Shown: positions 28,501 to 37,238, numbered from the stretch's first letter. The stretch: DNA of 64,000 nucleotides from Leptospira fainei serovar Hurstbridge str. BUT 6 (GCF_000306235.2 NZ_AKWZ02000001.1:1-64000); one strand, 5' to 3'. Translations and numbers: made by a program. The notes: generated from the sequence alone by a model not told the origin.

Positions 28501-29194
28501 ATTTGAAGCGCTCGGTTTTCAATCTCCGTACATGTTCGCCGACAGTTTGGCCGATATGGGATTTCGTACGATTCCGAAAGAAGCCATTCCGTTCCTTAAA
28601 AGCTCGAAAGCGACCACTTTATTGGAATATTCTTCCATCGAATCGTTCTTTTTTACGAATACGAATACGATTCAAATCGCGGTGGATCGGGTGTCTAAAA
28701 TTCTATACGCGTTAAAGAATTTTTCCCACTTCGACACGGCTTCTACGAAAATACCCGCCTCCTTGCAAGACAGCATCGAAACCGTATTGACGATCTATCA
28801 AAATCAATTAAAGAAAGGCATCCAAGTCACGAAGGAATACAACGATATCCCGAAGATTTTATGCTATCCGGATGACCTATTGCACGTTTGGACGAATTTA
28901 ATTTATAACTCGTTGCAAGCCATGGATTTCAGGGGAAGAATACGCATTCGAACGTACACTCAGAACGAAGAAGTGGCGGTGGAAATAAACGATAGCGGCC
29001 CCGGAATTCCCGAAAGCATAAGGGGAAAAATCTTTCAGCCATTCTTCACTACTAAGCCCCCAGGAGAAGGTAGCGGGTTAGGACTGGATATCGTTCATAA
29101 AATCATCGTGAAGCACGGGGGCAGAATCGAAGTCGAAAGCGTTCCCGGCTCCACGACGTTTAGGGTTTTTCTTCCCCTTTTGCCGGCGGAATAA
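25547..29194 (+). CDS. multi-PAS/GAF sensor histidine kinase
   Basis: 1215 residues from a GTG start, no membrane segment, so a cytoplasmic sensor. Domains in order: coiled coil (about 15-40), PAS (45-155), PAS_3 type (167-285), GAF (300-470), PAS (483-605), PAS_3 (615-735), PAS (742-855), coiled coil (865-900), dimerisation/phosphoacceptor helix with His911 in IAHEINNP, and a C-terminal ATPase domain with NLIYNSLQA, NDSGPGIP and GSGLGLDI. About 200 residues separate His911 from the N box, roughly twice the usual distance, so a helical insertion sits between them. Its partner could be the convergent response regulator at 29253-29639. Confidence 0.93.
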   Translation: MNRSPKKEKTKDASVDLRDAKRRIKALEKQLKDQTGNGSFFEELLDYSPYPTAIIDSSSGKFMEINPAMLPLFGYSRKELLKKTMMELSPALQPDRQNSLELLRSKFEACKKNKEVSFNWEYLNSTGGAFPCKVRFSRLKNFESMLSVQIEDIRRRKAIDSLLHGTHERFDLLIKNLSEDVWLWDIASNPILPGEKLDDILGYSPKELIRNLEFWKVLIHPDDARKTLTLLQQTLSGKKDLFDADYRMRGKDGTYKWIITRGQVIEKNRAGEAAKMLGFHADISKQKKAEESDRIKRNLEALTTSISTELINLPSHEIGEAIRNTMDKICKFFQMDRVNLVLYDLERLKRTLFYEYISPKAKNKSPSWPELSDINPESFLTKNLLYNKIITLDILEIPDTSIDLKTLLDRVGIKFLVGIPLTLAGTVVGAIGLNAERHRNEVRHRFEEFEIFHLRTIGEVISNALERKKKEEELHSERDLLAGIMDTSVAAITVLTPDGRISYANSSAERILGLSAEDLKERTYNSPEWKSSSIDGGPWQPEDQPFLRVINSGEPVFDVRHAIEDDRGVKKYLSINGSPIKNDLGEITSLVFLVTDITDSLLAERALKESEERLRLALNAANMGTWSWNLEEDSLHWSANTAHLFGISLEEFGGKSEHFFGLIHPDDMEKVQFTVEQSISGKSDDFHIEHRIFHKDGTVHWMEGKGRVYRDIDGNPIRMAGTITDITDRKNAENELKASQLRFQAFYRFANEAILFLNPRTERILDTNPAFLNIFGFVNEKEIQGIPAKSLFTVESWATVHTRLRSFESADNLELRTIRVDGTIFPAIGSIHFYNEKDSYIAAVSLLDTSAIQEIEELKMINNEISVRNKLIEMQKNELEETLEDLKRTQAQLIQSEKMAALGQLIAGIAHEINNPIGAVQASNQNLQECLLRFQTLLPEVQSIIAQMPHDEVESFRHFLNQVRQIREHLAGIEERRVKKELIIEFEALGFQSPYMFADSLADMGFRTIPKEAIPFLKSSKATTLLEYSSIESFFFTNTNTIQIAVDRVSKILYALKNFSHFDTASTKIPASLQDSIETVLTIYQNQLKKGIQVTKEYNDIPKILCYPDDLLHVWTNLIYNSLQAMDFRGRIRIRTYTQNEEVAVEINDSGPGIPESIRGKIFQPFFTTKPPGEGSGLGLDIVHKIIVKHGGRIEVESVPGSTTFRVFLPLLPAE

Positions 29195-29252
29195 TCTATA
29201 TCAAGAAGAAGCTTAAGTTTAAAAACTACGTTTTTTTCCGGTTTAATCTTCG

Positions 29253-29639
29253 TTATTTCAACGCGGAAGTGATAGTAGTGACGAGTTCTTTTTCATCCCA
29301 AGGTTTTTTTAGATAACTATAGAGGTTGATTTCTTTCTTAAGAGCTTCCACCGAGGCGATGTCTGCGTGCCCAGTTATGATAATTTTCTGTATCTCGGGA
29401 TACCTTTGATGAACGCTACGTAGAAACTCATCCCCTTTTATATTCGGCATTAACCAATCCGAAATAACTATCAATATTTTCACACCCTCGGTTACCAGTT
29501 CTTCGATAATTTGCATCGCCTCCGAAGCATCCAAGGCAGTTTCATAGCGGTAGGTATCTCCCAAGTGTCTTTTTACTTGAGATTTCATGCTCATTAGAAT
29601 GAGTGCCTCGTCATCGACGAAGAGTATCGCTTTCTCCAC
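29253..29639 (-). CDS. single-domain response regulator
   Basis: 128 residues from a GTG at 29639 preceded by GGGGGAAC; the longer open frame upstream adds nothing typical. The receiver motifs are complete: acidic pair in VDDE (residues 9-11), phosphoacceptor Asp61 in VISDWLMP, Thr in ITGHAD, and Lys in LKKPW. No output domain. It lies between two large signalling genes and closely resembles the receiver domain of the EAL protein upstream on the same strand, so a shared kinase is plausible. Confidence 0.92.
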   Translation of the reverse strand: MEKAILFVDDEALILMSMKSQVKRHLGDTYRYETALDASEAMQIIEELVTEGVKILIVISDWLMPNIKGDEFLRSVHQRYPEIQKIIITGHADIASVEALKKEINLYSYLKKPWDEKELVTTITSALK

Positions 29640-29886
29640 CGTTCCCCCGAAATGAACCTTAATAATTAGACGAATAAAAAAACATCTCTCCCCAGGAAAA
29701 AACCGAGTCGAGAAAAGAGATCCTATGATTTTCCTCTCGCCTTGCAACTCATTTTCAAGAAAATATCAACCTTCCAGCAACGACAAGATAGGGCGACCGC
29801 TGTGCATTAATACTTGTAGCAGCGGCAGCGACATTTCCTACATAGAGCGCTAATTGAGGTATCGGATGATAGCTCGCGGGATCGAA

Positions 29887-31611
29887 CTAGTCAATAAATT
29901 TTGTTCTAATTTGCGGGATCTCCGGGCTCGGTTCCATAATAAAGTATCCTTGAGAATATTCGATACCGAGAGATTTAACCGCCTCGAACTCCTCCCTCGT
30001 GCCTACAAATTCGGCGATCACTTCCGCCCCGATCCTGTGGGCAAGTTCAGTAATCGCCGACGTTAAAATGAAAGCGGTGCGGTTTCTTTCAAGCGACTGG
30101 ATAAATTTTCCGTCGATTTTGATATAATCCGGCTGAATTTCCAGCAGACGAGAGAAATTCGAATGTTCGACTCCGAAATCATCGATCGCAATCGAACAAC
30201 CGATTTCCTTTAACCCGGTTATTACCTTAAAGTGATTCGGATTCCCTTTCAAGCTTGCAGTTTCTAAAATCTCGAATGCGACTCGAGAGGGGTGAATTTT
30301 ATAATGATCCAAACGACTTGCAACCCATTTCGGAAAACTTCCGCTTTCTAACTCCGTTTCGGAAAGATTAATGGAGAAGGAAAATTCGGAGCCTACAAAA
30401 GTTTTTAACGCTTTTTCGAATAGGATCGGAGTAATCATTCTTAGAAGTCCGGTTGACTTTGCCAAATAAATAAAGGAAGCGGGCGTATACACGCGTCCAT
30501 CTTCCACAATTCTAGCAAGACATTCGAATTTCTCGATTCTCCCGGTCCTGTTATTCAAAATGCCTTGGAAATAAGGCAATATATTTCCAGTGCGAATCGC
30601 GTTATTTAATCTCTTCCCCAAATTTATATTGATCTGATAAAGGTCTTGGTCGTCCATTTTTTCGGAATATTGTAATATTCCTGCGCCCAAATTTTCCTCC
30701 GGATCTTGACTAGCTCTAACCAACGCAAGTCTAGCTTTATAATAGAGATCTTTAAAACCTTTAGCAGTAGCGATGGTAGCATTGATTCGAAAGGAGATCC
30801 CTTCGGTGGTCAAATAGTCCGAACGAAGTAAAATTTTAAATGCGATCAAATGCGGAAGAAATCGCTCCTCCGAAACGTTGGATAAAATCGCAACTTCGTC
30901 TTCGTAAACGTGGAATATTTCTCCGTAATTTCCTAAAATCGAATTCATCGAATCCAAAAACTTTCTCAAGAGGTCTTTATAGAGAGAAACACCGAAATGC
31001 TTCGTCGTCAAAGATGTGGACTCTATGCGCACCAAAGCGAGAATCGATTCATCCGTTTCGGTTTCCTTCTCTTCTAGTCTTCTTCGAAGATATTCCAAAT
31101 TCGGTAATCCTGAGTCCCGATTATAAAGTAAGGCGTGCTCCAACTTTCGATTCAACTCCGAGAGAGAAAGCTCCGCTTCGAAAGAACGAATCGCTTCTTT
31201 CACGGTCAGAATCAAATCTCTAGAATCCCAAGGTTTTGAAAGATAGCGATATAGTTTGGCATGGTTCAACGCGTTCCCGACAGAATCGGCGGTTGCCTGC
31301 CCTGTTAACATGATTTTGCGAGTATTAGGATTGGATTTTTGGATATGAATTAAGAATTCATCACCCCGGATTCCCGGCATCACTTGATCGCTGATAACGA
31401 CCGGCACATGTATGCCGGCTTTGTTCGCTTCCTCTATGATGCTTAAGGCCAGTTCGGCATTATCGGCGGCTTCGACCTGGTATTCCTTTCCGAAAGCCAG
31501 TTTCAATTGCTCCTTCAATCCCCTGAGAATGATCAATTCATCATCAACGCATAAAATAATCGACTTAGATATCTCGGGAATATTGGGAATTAAACTTACA
31601 TTATTTTCCAT
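29887..31611 (-). CDS. response regulator with degenerate GGDEF and EAL domains
   Basis: 574 residues. A receiver domain (about 17-140) has phosphoacceptor Asp75 in VISDQVMP. A GGDEF-like domain (about 160-315) has the signature site replaced by HVYEDEVAIL, so it cannot be an active cyclase. An EAL domain (about 325-565) has Glu363 in ECL in place of EAL, with the metal-binding NLSE, FEILE, IDDFG, KIDGKFI, AEFV and QGYF segments kept. It may therefore hydrolyse cyclic di-GMP under control of phosphorylation. Divergent from the cyclase-peroxidase gene, with 113 bp between starts. Confidence 0.92.
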   Translation of the reverse strand: MENNVSLIPNIPEISKSIILCVDDELIILRGLKEQLKLAFGKEYQVEAADNAELALSIIEEANKAGIHVPVVISDQVMPGIRGDEFLIHIQKSNPNTRKIMLTGQATADSVGNALNHAKLYRYLSKPWDSRDLILTVKEAIRSFEAELSLSELNRKLEHALLYNRDSGLPNLEYLRRRLEEKETETDESILALVRIESTSLTTKHFGVSLYKDLLRKFLDSMNSILGNYGEIFHVYEDEVAILSNVSEERFLPHLIAFKILLRSDYLTTEGISFRINATIATAKGFKDLYYKARLALVRASQDPEENLGAGILQYSEKMDDQDLYQININLGKRLNNAIRTGNILPYFQGILNNRTGRIEKFECLARIVEDGRVYTPASFIYLAKSTGLLRMITPILFEKALKTFVGSEFSFSINLSETELESGSFPKWVASRLDHYKIHPSRVAFEILETASLKGNPNHFKVITGLKEIGCSIAIDDFGVEHSNFSRLLEIQPDYIKIDGKFIQSLERNRTAFILTSAITELAHRIGAEVIAEFVGTREEFEAVKSLGIEYSQGYFIMEPSPEIPQIRTKFID

Positions 31612-31724
31612 ACTTCGGAAGTACTGATCTAGGCATGCAATTAGACGTAAAAAAGGATTTCCTCACCCATCATTGCATTATTTTTTAACAAGCAAGCAGG
31701 ATATTTTCGGAAAAAGGCGGCGCG

Positions 31725-33356
31725 ATGCGTATAATTTTTGAAAACGATAAAGAAATCCAAATCGAGGAGCCTGAAGGACTCCGCTCTTTGTTACAAATTT
31801 CATTAGCGGAAGGAATTCCCCATATACATGCCTGCGGTGGAAACGCGAGATGCTCCACCTGTAGAGTATTGGTATTAGAAGGAGCCGACAATTTATCCTC
31901 CCGAGATGAAAAGGAATCCGCTTTAGCAGAAAGGAAAGGCTTTCCTGAGAACGTGCGATTGGCCTGCCAATCGCGAGTTTTAGGGGATATTAAAGTTAGA
32001 AGGCTAATCATCGATGATTCCGATCAGACTCTCGCCTCCACATTTTCGCATAACGTTTCAGGAAAAGAAAAAGCGATTACCATTCTTTTTAGCGATATTC
32101 GAGGATTTACCACTTTCTCCGAATCCCATTTACCGTACGACGTGATACATATACTAAACCGGTATTTCTACCGAATGAGTGATAAGATTCTAAAATACGG
32201 CGGGACAATCGATAAGTATATCGGCGACGGTTTAATGGCCGTTTTCGGGTTGGAGGAATCCGATCCTCTCAAAACCAATTTAGCGGCGATTCGCAGCGCT
32301 CTCGAAATGAAAACCGAGCTCGACAACTTAAACTCCTATCTAAAGGAACATTTTAACACTCAATTCGAAATCGGAGTCGGAATACATTATGGAACTGCGA
32401 TATTAGGACAACTAGGACATCCGCTGTTCATGTCATCCACCGCGATCGGAGATTCCGTGAATCAAGCCAGCAGAATCGAATCCACTACAAAAAAAGCAGG
32501 CGCAAGATTGCTAATTTCCGAAAGCGTTCTTCAGCTCGTTAAAGGTAGGGTAAAAAAAGGAAGAACTTTTGAAACTACCTTAAAGGGAAAAACAGGAAAA
32601 TATAAATTACATGAAATCGTAGGAATCACCCGGGACTGTCGGGAGGAAATTACCCAGGAAGCCAAGTATAGAATCTGGGATTCCATAGATCTTTCGGAAA
32701 CGGGGAATTGGCTGACACTCGCCTTTCATTCGTCGTTTATTTTTGCGGCGGACGGGTCTTGGTTAGGACTGGACGGATCGATTCGCTTTCCAAGTTTGTT
32801 AACCGACGAACTAAATTCCAAAATTCAGTCCCATTTGAATGTATTGATCCGAATTCATGAAGAATTACAGGGGGAATCGGACGGGCCACGAGGAAACCGA
32901 ATCCCTTCCTTATCCGATTTGATCGCGTTTGCCGGCGCTCTTGCCGTCCAAAAATCCGGAGGACCTAAAATCTCTGAATTTTCCCGGAGACAAGATTCCG
33001 AATATCCAATCGGACGCATGGAACTTCCGCCTAATAATCCGAATCTTACGGACAGTATCGATTATTACGCAAGGATGAACTTCGATACGAAAGAAATGGT
33101 CGCTTTATTCGGAGCGAAAACGATCGGAAGACACGAAAGAGGGTTTTATACGGACACTCCGAACATATTCGATAACCGTTACTTTAAGGATCTGCTTTAC
33201 GACGGCGGGACAAAAATGACCGCGGCAGATCGCGCCCTCTTGAGTTCGGAGGAAACAAAGAGGTTCATTACCGAATATGCCTTAAAAGAAGATAAATTCT
33301 TTCGGGCATTTGAACAAGCGTTCGCGAAACTCGTAAGAGGCACGGAAATTTCCTAG
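31725..33356 (+). CDS. ferredoxin - class III nucleotidyl cyclase - peroxidase-like fusion
   Basis: 543 residues, cytoplasmic. Residues 1-95 are a plant-type [2Fe-2S] ferredoxin domain with ligands Cys37, Cys43, Cys46 and Cys81. Residues 113-300 are a class III cyclase with metal-binding Asp124 and Asp168, base-recognising Lys164 and catalytic Asn246/Arg250, all intact. Residues 325-543 resemble class I haem peroxidases (ascorbate peroxidase type): LTLAFHS, SDLIAFAGALAVQKSGGP, ALFGAKTIGR and PNIFDNRYFKDLL. The distal His is kept (335). The distal Arg is Thr331, the distal Trp is Phe334 and the proximal haem-ligand His position is Lys465. The C-terminal part is therefore likely a sensor or a non-classical haem domain rather than a normal peroxidase. 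Confidence 0.88.
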   Translation: MRIIFENDKEIQIEEPEGLRSLLQISLAEGIPHIHACGGNARCSTCRVLVLEGADNLSSRDEKESALAERKGFPENVRLACQSRVLGDIKVRRLIIDDSDQTLASTFSHNVSGKEKAITILFSDIRGFTTFSESHLPYDVIHILNRYFYRMSDKILKYGGTIDKYIGDGLMAVFGLEESDPLKTNLAAIRSALEMKTELDNLNSYLKEHFNTQFEIGVGIHYGTAILGQLGHPLFMSSTAIGDSVNQASRIESTTKKAGARLLISESVLQLVKGRVKKGRTFETTLKGKTGKYKLHEIVGITRDCREEITQEAKYRIWDSIDLSETGNWLTLAFHSSFIFAADGSWLGLDGSIRFPSLLTDELNSKIQSHLNVLIRIHEELQGESDGPRGNRIPSLSDLIAFAGALAVQKSGGPKISEFSRRQDSEYPIGRMELPPNNPNLTDSIDYYARMNFDTKEMVALFGAKTIGRHERGFYTDTPNIFDNRYFKDLLYDGGTKMTAADRALLSSEETKRFITEYALKEDKFFRAFEQAFAKLVRGTEIS

Positions 33357-33458
33357 ATCTCTTGACGCCTAAAATTTCCGCGAGCGTAAGATCGATTTTA
33401 CCGAGCAAACGATAAAACGATTGGAAGAAAGCTAAGTCGTTTTTTATCTGGAGGATAG

Positions 33459-34556
33459 ATGCGCTTCCAATCAGTTTTAGATACTCTTCCCATCTATGAG
33501 GCCGGAAAACCGATCGAATTAGTCGTCCGAGAATACGGAATTTCTCCGGATAAAGTCATAAAACTAGCCTCTAACGAAAATCCCTTCGGAGTCTCGTCGA
33601 AAGTCAAAGAAAAGGTGGCTCGATCGCTGGATAAAATGCCTTTGTATCCGGATGATACATATAGAGAATTAAAGGAAGCTTTGTCCCAAGCCTACGGCGT
33701 GCAGCCTTCCAACGTCATCCAAGGAAATGGAAGCGATCAGATTTTCGACTTCGCCACTCGATCCGTTCTGGGCCCCGGCGATTGCGTATTGCAGAACGGG
33801 AAAACATTCTCCATGTATTCGATATATTCGGAGCAATGTGGCGCAAAAGTCGTTTCCACCGATTCGATCGAACACGATCTAAATCAACTGCTGGATTTAT
33901 ACAAACGATACCGACCTAAATTGATATTCATCTGCACGCCCTGCAATCCCATCGGAGACGCCCTCAAAAAGAACGATGTCTATTCTTTCCTGGATAAAAT
34001 TTCCAATGAAACATTGGTCGTTATAGACGGTGCGTATATGGATTTCGGCAGAACTCGGGATCGAGAAACCGATATTCCGCCTGCAGAAGTAATATCAAAA
34101 TATCCGAATGTAGTTTATACGGGAACCTTTTCGAAAGTCCATGGTTTGGGGGGAATGCGGATCGGATACGGCATAGCAAGCGAGGAAATCATTCGCGCTT
34201 TTTACAAACTTCGTCCGCCGTTTAACGTATCTCAACTTTCGCAACTAGCTGCGATCGAAGCGTTAAAGGATACGGATTTTGTGGATTCGTATCTCCGATC
34301 GAATTTAGACGAGCTACCGAATTACGAATCCTTTGCCGATTCCAAAGGACTTCCCTACTTTAAATCTTATACCAATTTCATTACGATTCGCTTGGAGGAC
34401 GCAAAACTTTCCTCTCGGGAACTTTTTGAAACGTTATTGCGGGAAGGAATTATTTTAAGAAATCTTAAAAGCTACGGATTAAATGCGATTCGAATTACAA
34501 TCGGGCGTTCCGATCAAAACCGAATACTGCTGGATCGCCTGAAGGCATTACTTTAA
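33459..34556 (+). CDS. hisC: histidinol-phosphate aminotransferase
   Basis: 365 residues. A PLP-dependent class I/II aminotransferase that makes histidinol phosphate in histidine synthesis. It has the family opening KLASNENPFG, GNGSDQI, a PCNPIG segment and the PLP lysine Lys226 in TFSKVHGLGGMRIGYG. The ATG has a TGGAGG ribosome site. It stands alone here, away from other his genes. Some relatives also act on aromatic amino acids. Confidence 0.9.
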   Translation: MRFQSVLDTLPIYEAGKPIELVVREYGISPDKVIKLASNENPFGVSSKVKEKVARSLDKMPLYPDDTYRELKEALSQAYGVQPSNVIQGNGSDQIFDFATRSVLGPGDCVLQNGKTFSMYSIYSEQCGAKVVSTDSIEHDLNQLLDLYKRYRPKLIFICTPCNPIGDALKKNDVYSFLDKISNETLVVIDGAYMDFGRTRDRETDIPPAEVISKYPNVVYTGTFSKVHGLGGMRIGYGIASEEIIRAFYKLRPPFNVSQLSQLAAIEALKDTDFVDSYLRSNLDELPNYESFADSKGLPYFKSYTNFITIRLEDAKLSSRELFETLLREGIILRNLKSYGLNAIRITIGRSDQNRILLDRLKALL

Positions 34557-34602
34557 GTTTTACTAATTCTTGAGCCGCCTAAGACGACTTCAAAACGAAA
34601 AA

Positions 34603-34646
34603 TTCATATCCCCGATGAATTCGGGAAATATGAGTTTCTTTTATTT
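34603..34646. terminator. candidate terminator between hisC and the small gene
   Basis: CATAT-C-CCCG and CGGG-AA-ATATG form an imperfect stem, with TTTCTTTTATTT after it on the plus strand. It sits in the convergent gap after hisC and may also end the small gene's transcript on the other strand. Confidence 0.4.
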
Positions 34647-34802
34647 ATCGTAAAGATCCGGCCGAAGACGAACGACTTTTGCGTCCGAAACCCGAGCGAT
34701 ATCGGAATATGAAGGCCGATTCAAATTGTATTCGTTGCGAACCGCTTCCAGTTTTTTAATGAGTTTCGCTTCTTCTTTTTTTATTCTTTCAGATTCGAAC
34801 AT
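34641..34802 (-). CDS. 53-residue small protein with strong ribosome site
   Basis: 53 codons from ATG with GGGAGG 7 nt upstream, a stronger site than most genes here. The first 25 residues are a charged amphipathic helix (ERIKKEEAKLIKKLEAVRNE). The C-terminal part (SYSDIARVSDAKVVRLRPDL) could form a small DNA-binding-like turn, but this is a guess. No signal peptide or membrane helix. Not recognised. Convergent with hisC and followed by an imperfect terminator. Confidence 0.7.
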   Translation of the reverse strand: MFESERIKKEEAKLIKKLEAVRNEYNLNRPSYSDIARVSDAKVVRLRPDLYDK

Positions 34803-35108
34803 TCGAAACCTCCCTTTTTCATTTAGATTCTTAGGACCCTCAATCTTCCTTCTAAGTTTCGTCAGAAAGAGTCGGATTCATGACACTAATTATGTCAAAA
34901 AATTAGCGTCCTAAAGGTACCCTAACAATATAAAACAGTTTTAATACGATTAAATTACGTTTATAAGGGAAAAAAGTGAAAATTTCGGGCTTTGAGCGAA
35001 TTTCAGCGTAAATTTTGTCGGAGTTCGAAAAAAGAAGCTTTTGGTATGCGAGAAGTTGAATATTCCAAAGGTTATAAGAAGGGCGCAGTAAAAAGGTCCA
35101 CCAAATTC
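34803..35108. other. intergenic region with an inverted repeat
   Basis: AT-rich, between the small gene and rarA (both minus strand). It contains TGACA-CTAATTA-TGTCA at 34881-34897, a 5-bp inverted repeat that also creates a TTGACA-like box on the minus strand about 80 bp upstream of the small gene. It may be its promoter or operator. I see no gene here. Confidence 0.35.
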
Positions 35109-36431
35109 TCAATCATATTGTTTCCCTTTAAACTTTCTCCAAACCGATGCCAGATGTTCGCGGATTTTAGCTTCCATTCCGTTCCTAGTCGGCAAATAGA
35201 ATTGAGGCGGATCGCCTTTGAGATCGTCCGGAAAATATTCGAATTCCGTAAATCCTCCAAAATCGTGCGGGTATTTATAACCTTGACCGGCACCCTCTTT
35301 CTTATGCAAAAATGTCGGTGCGTTTTTCAACCGATTCGGAATATTCAAACTGGTCCCTCTTTCTTTTACGAACGAAGAAGCCGAAGAAATTCCCTTGTAT
35401 GAAGCGTTCGATTTAGGGCAAGAAGCGAGGAAGGTCGTGACTTGCGCCAATACGATTCTCCCTTCCGGCATTCCGATTGCTTCTAACGCTTGCAAACCGG
35501 ATACGGCGAGGGATAATCCGTGAACGGAAGCGTTTCCGATATCTTCCGAAGCAAGCACAATCAGTCTTCTAGCGATAAAGATCGGGTCTTCCCCGCCTTC
35601 TAACATCAACGCCAAATAAAAGAGTGCGGCATCCGGGTCACTACCTCTTACGGATTTTATAAAAGCGGAAATTACGTCGTAATGACTTTCCCCTGCTTGG
35701 TCGTATTCAATCACTCGACTTTCCAGGAAGGAGTTCACTTCAGTTTCGGTGATCAATACTCCCGGATCCATGGAAAGTGATAGGGCTTCCAATAAGGAAA
35801 GCAAACGTCGTGCATCACCACCCGAATATCGTATTAGAGTTTCCTTAGCCTTCTCCTCTAAAAGCGGAGAAGGCTTTAAATTTCCGATTCCCCGTTCGAG
35901 AATCTCTTTCATTTCAAGGATTCCTAATGCTTCAAGTTTTAGAACCTGACACCGAGAGAGCAAAGGTCTGGTAATTCTAAACGACGGACTTTCCGTCGTC
36001 GCTCCGATCAACACTAGGCTTCCGGTCTCGACACCTTTTAGCAGACTGTCTTGCTGTGAAGAACTGAAGCGATGGATTTCGTCCAAAAATAGGAGAATAC
36101 TTCCTCCCGATTCCGCTTTCTCTAAGAGTTTTTTAATATCGGCGACACCTGTAGTCACCGCATTGTATTCTACGAAGGGAAGTTTCCAAGCTTTTCCGAG
36201 GATCCTCGCAATCGTGGTTTTACCTGTTCCCGGCGGGCCGTAAAGGATCAGACTTACGGGTTCTCTAAATTTTTGAAGTTGAGCTTTTGCTTTTTCCTGT
36301 CCGATTACTTCCGAGAAGACGGATGGTCTGATTCGATGAGGAAGCGGAGGGCGATCGAAGAAACTATCCAAGTCCTTCCAGTTCCCTTTGAACTTTACGA
36401 ACACAGGACCGTATCGTCGAATTACAAACAT
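35109..36431 (-). CDS. rarA: replication-associated recombination protein A (MgsA/RarA AAA+ ATPase)
   Basis: 440 residues in the longest frame. An AAA+ clamp-loader-like ATPase that acts at stalled replication forks. Walker A is in [12 protein letters not shown], Walker B in [11 protein letters not shown], sensor 1 in [11 protein letters not shown], and the C-terminal part has the family's [23 protein letters not shown] and YKYPHDF segments. The first 20 residues do not look like the family, and they overlap the upstream small gene by 68 nt. A TTG at 36371, overlapping that gene's stop codon, is a likely true start (about 420 residues). Confidence 0.94.
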   Translation of the reverse strand: MFVIRRYGPVFVKFKGNWKDLDSFFDRPPLPHRIRPSVFSEVIGQEKAKAQLQKFREPVSLILYGPPGTGKTTIARILGKAWKLPFVEYNAVTTGVADIKKLLEKAESGGSILLFLDEIHRFSSSQQDSLLKGVETGSLVLIGATTESPSFRITRPLLSRCQVLKLEALGILEMKEILERGIGNLKPSPLLEEKAKETLIRYSGGDARRLLSLLEALSLSMDPGVLITETEVNSFLESRVIEYDQAGESHYDVISAFIKSVRGSDPDAALFYLALMLEGGEDPIFIARRLIVLASEDIGNASVHGLSLAVSGLQALEAIGMPEGRIVLAQVTTFLASCPKSNASYKGISSASSFVKERGTSLNIPNRLKNAPTFLHKKEGAGQGYKYPHDFGGFTEFEYFPDDLKGDPPQFYLPTRNGMEAKIREHLASVWRKFKGKQYD

Positions 36432-36591
36432 CGCAAGCGCTATGACAGCAAACCAAGGATTGTTCTCGAATTTTTCCGTCCAGAACGTTTTCGACCAATT
36501 CGCCTATCCGAGCAGGAAGACCGAAGCAATCCAAATTTTCCAGAATCAGATCTCGTTTGGTTTTCGGAAATAGTAAAGGAGTTTCTTCCAT
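36364..36591 (-). CDS. small Cys-rich hypothetical protein
   Basis: 75 residues. The C-terminal half carries CCHSACDVC and a further Cys six residues on, a pattern that could bind zinc or an iron-sulfur cluster. The N-terminal half is helical. Not recognised. It lies between the VTT membrane protein gene and rarA, and its stop codon overlaps a TTG that may start rarA, suggesting coupling. Ribosome site weak. Confidence 0.6.
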   Translation of the reverse strand: MEETPLLFPKTKRDLILENLDCFGLPARIGELVENVLDGKIREQSLVCCHSACDVCNSTIRSCVRKVQRELEGLG

Positions 36592-36641
36592 AGAATTAGA
36601 TAGGACTCTACGATTCGTTTTTCAAGAGTATCGTATTATTT

Positions 36642-37238
36642 TTAGACCGCTATCCATCCTCCTTTGATAAGGTAATAATAAATATAAAATCTAGGGATTC
36701 TAAATAAAGCTGCAAGCAAAAAGATCCTAAATTTCATCCCCATCGCTCCCGCCGCAACACTCGTCCAAGAATACGGTAAAGGAGTCAAAGCCCCCAATAC
36801 GACGGCCCAAAAGCCGAAACGTTTAACATAAACCTCCAGCTTTTCTTCGTGGGTTCTAAGAAAACGCGTAAAAGAATCCAATTTAGGAAGTAAATATTTT
36901 CCCTGCGCATAGGAGCAGCATCCGGCGATTAATGAGCCTATCGACGCGGACGAAATTACCCAAATATCCGAGAGTCCTGCCGCAACCGCGATAATCAGAA
37001 ACGTATCCGGCGGAAAGAATACGTGTACGGAATCCGCAATCAGGATGGCGATTCCTACGCCGAAGGGACCCGTAAAATCGATAAATGCTTTAGAAACTTG
37101 TAATACAGGTTCGTGAAAGAATCTTGCGAGTATGATGACTCCCAAGAATAAAACAAAGCTTGCGATAAGCGTCTGCTTCATCAAACGGCTTAACATTTTT
37201 TCGGTCGAATTGGACATTTCGGCGGTTTTTCTATTCAA
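36642..37238 (-). CDS. VTT-domain (DedA/YqaA-like) membrane protein
   Basis: 198 residues with five or six hydrophobic segments. The VTT (SNARE-associated) domain has its re-entrant motifs: ADSVHVFFPPDTFLIIAVAAG and GALTPLPYSWTSVAAGAMGM. Family members act as lipid scramblases or flippases, for example of undecaprenyl phosphate or phosphatidylethanolamine. It starts 6 bp after mutL, in one operon with it. Confidence 0.87.
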   Translation of the reverse strand: MNRKTAEMSNSTEKMLSRLMKQTLIASFVLFLGVIILARFFHEPVLQVSKAFIDFTGPFGVGIAILIADSVHVFFPPDTFLIIAVAAGLSDIWVISSASIGSLIAGCCSYAQGKYLLPKLDSFTRFLRTHEEKLEVYVKRFGFWAVVLGALTPLPYSWTSVAAGAMGMKFRIFLLAALFRIPRFYIYYYLIKGGWIAV

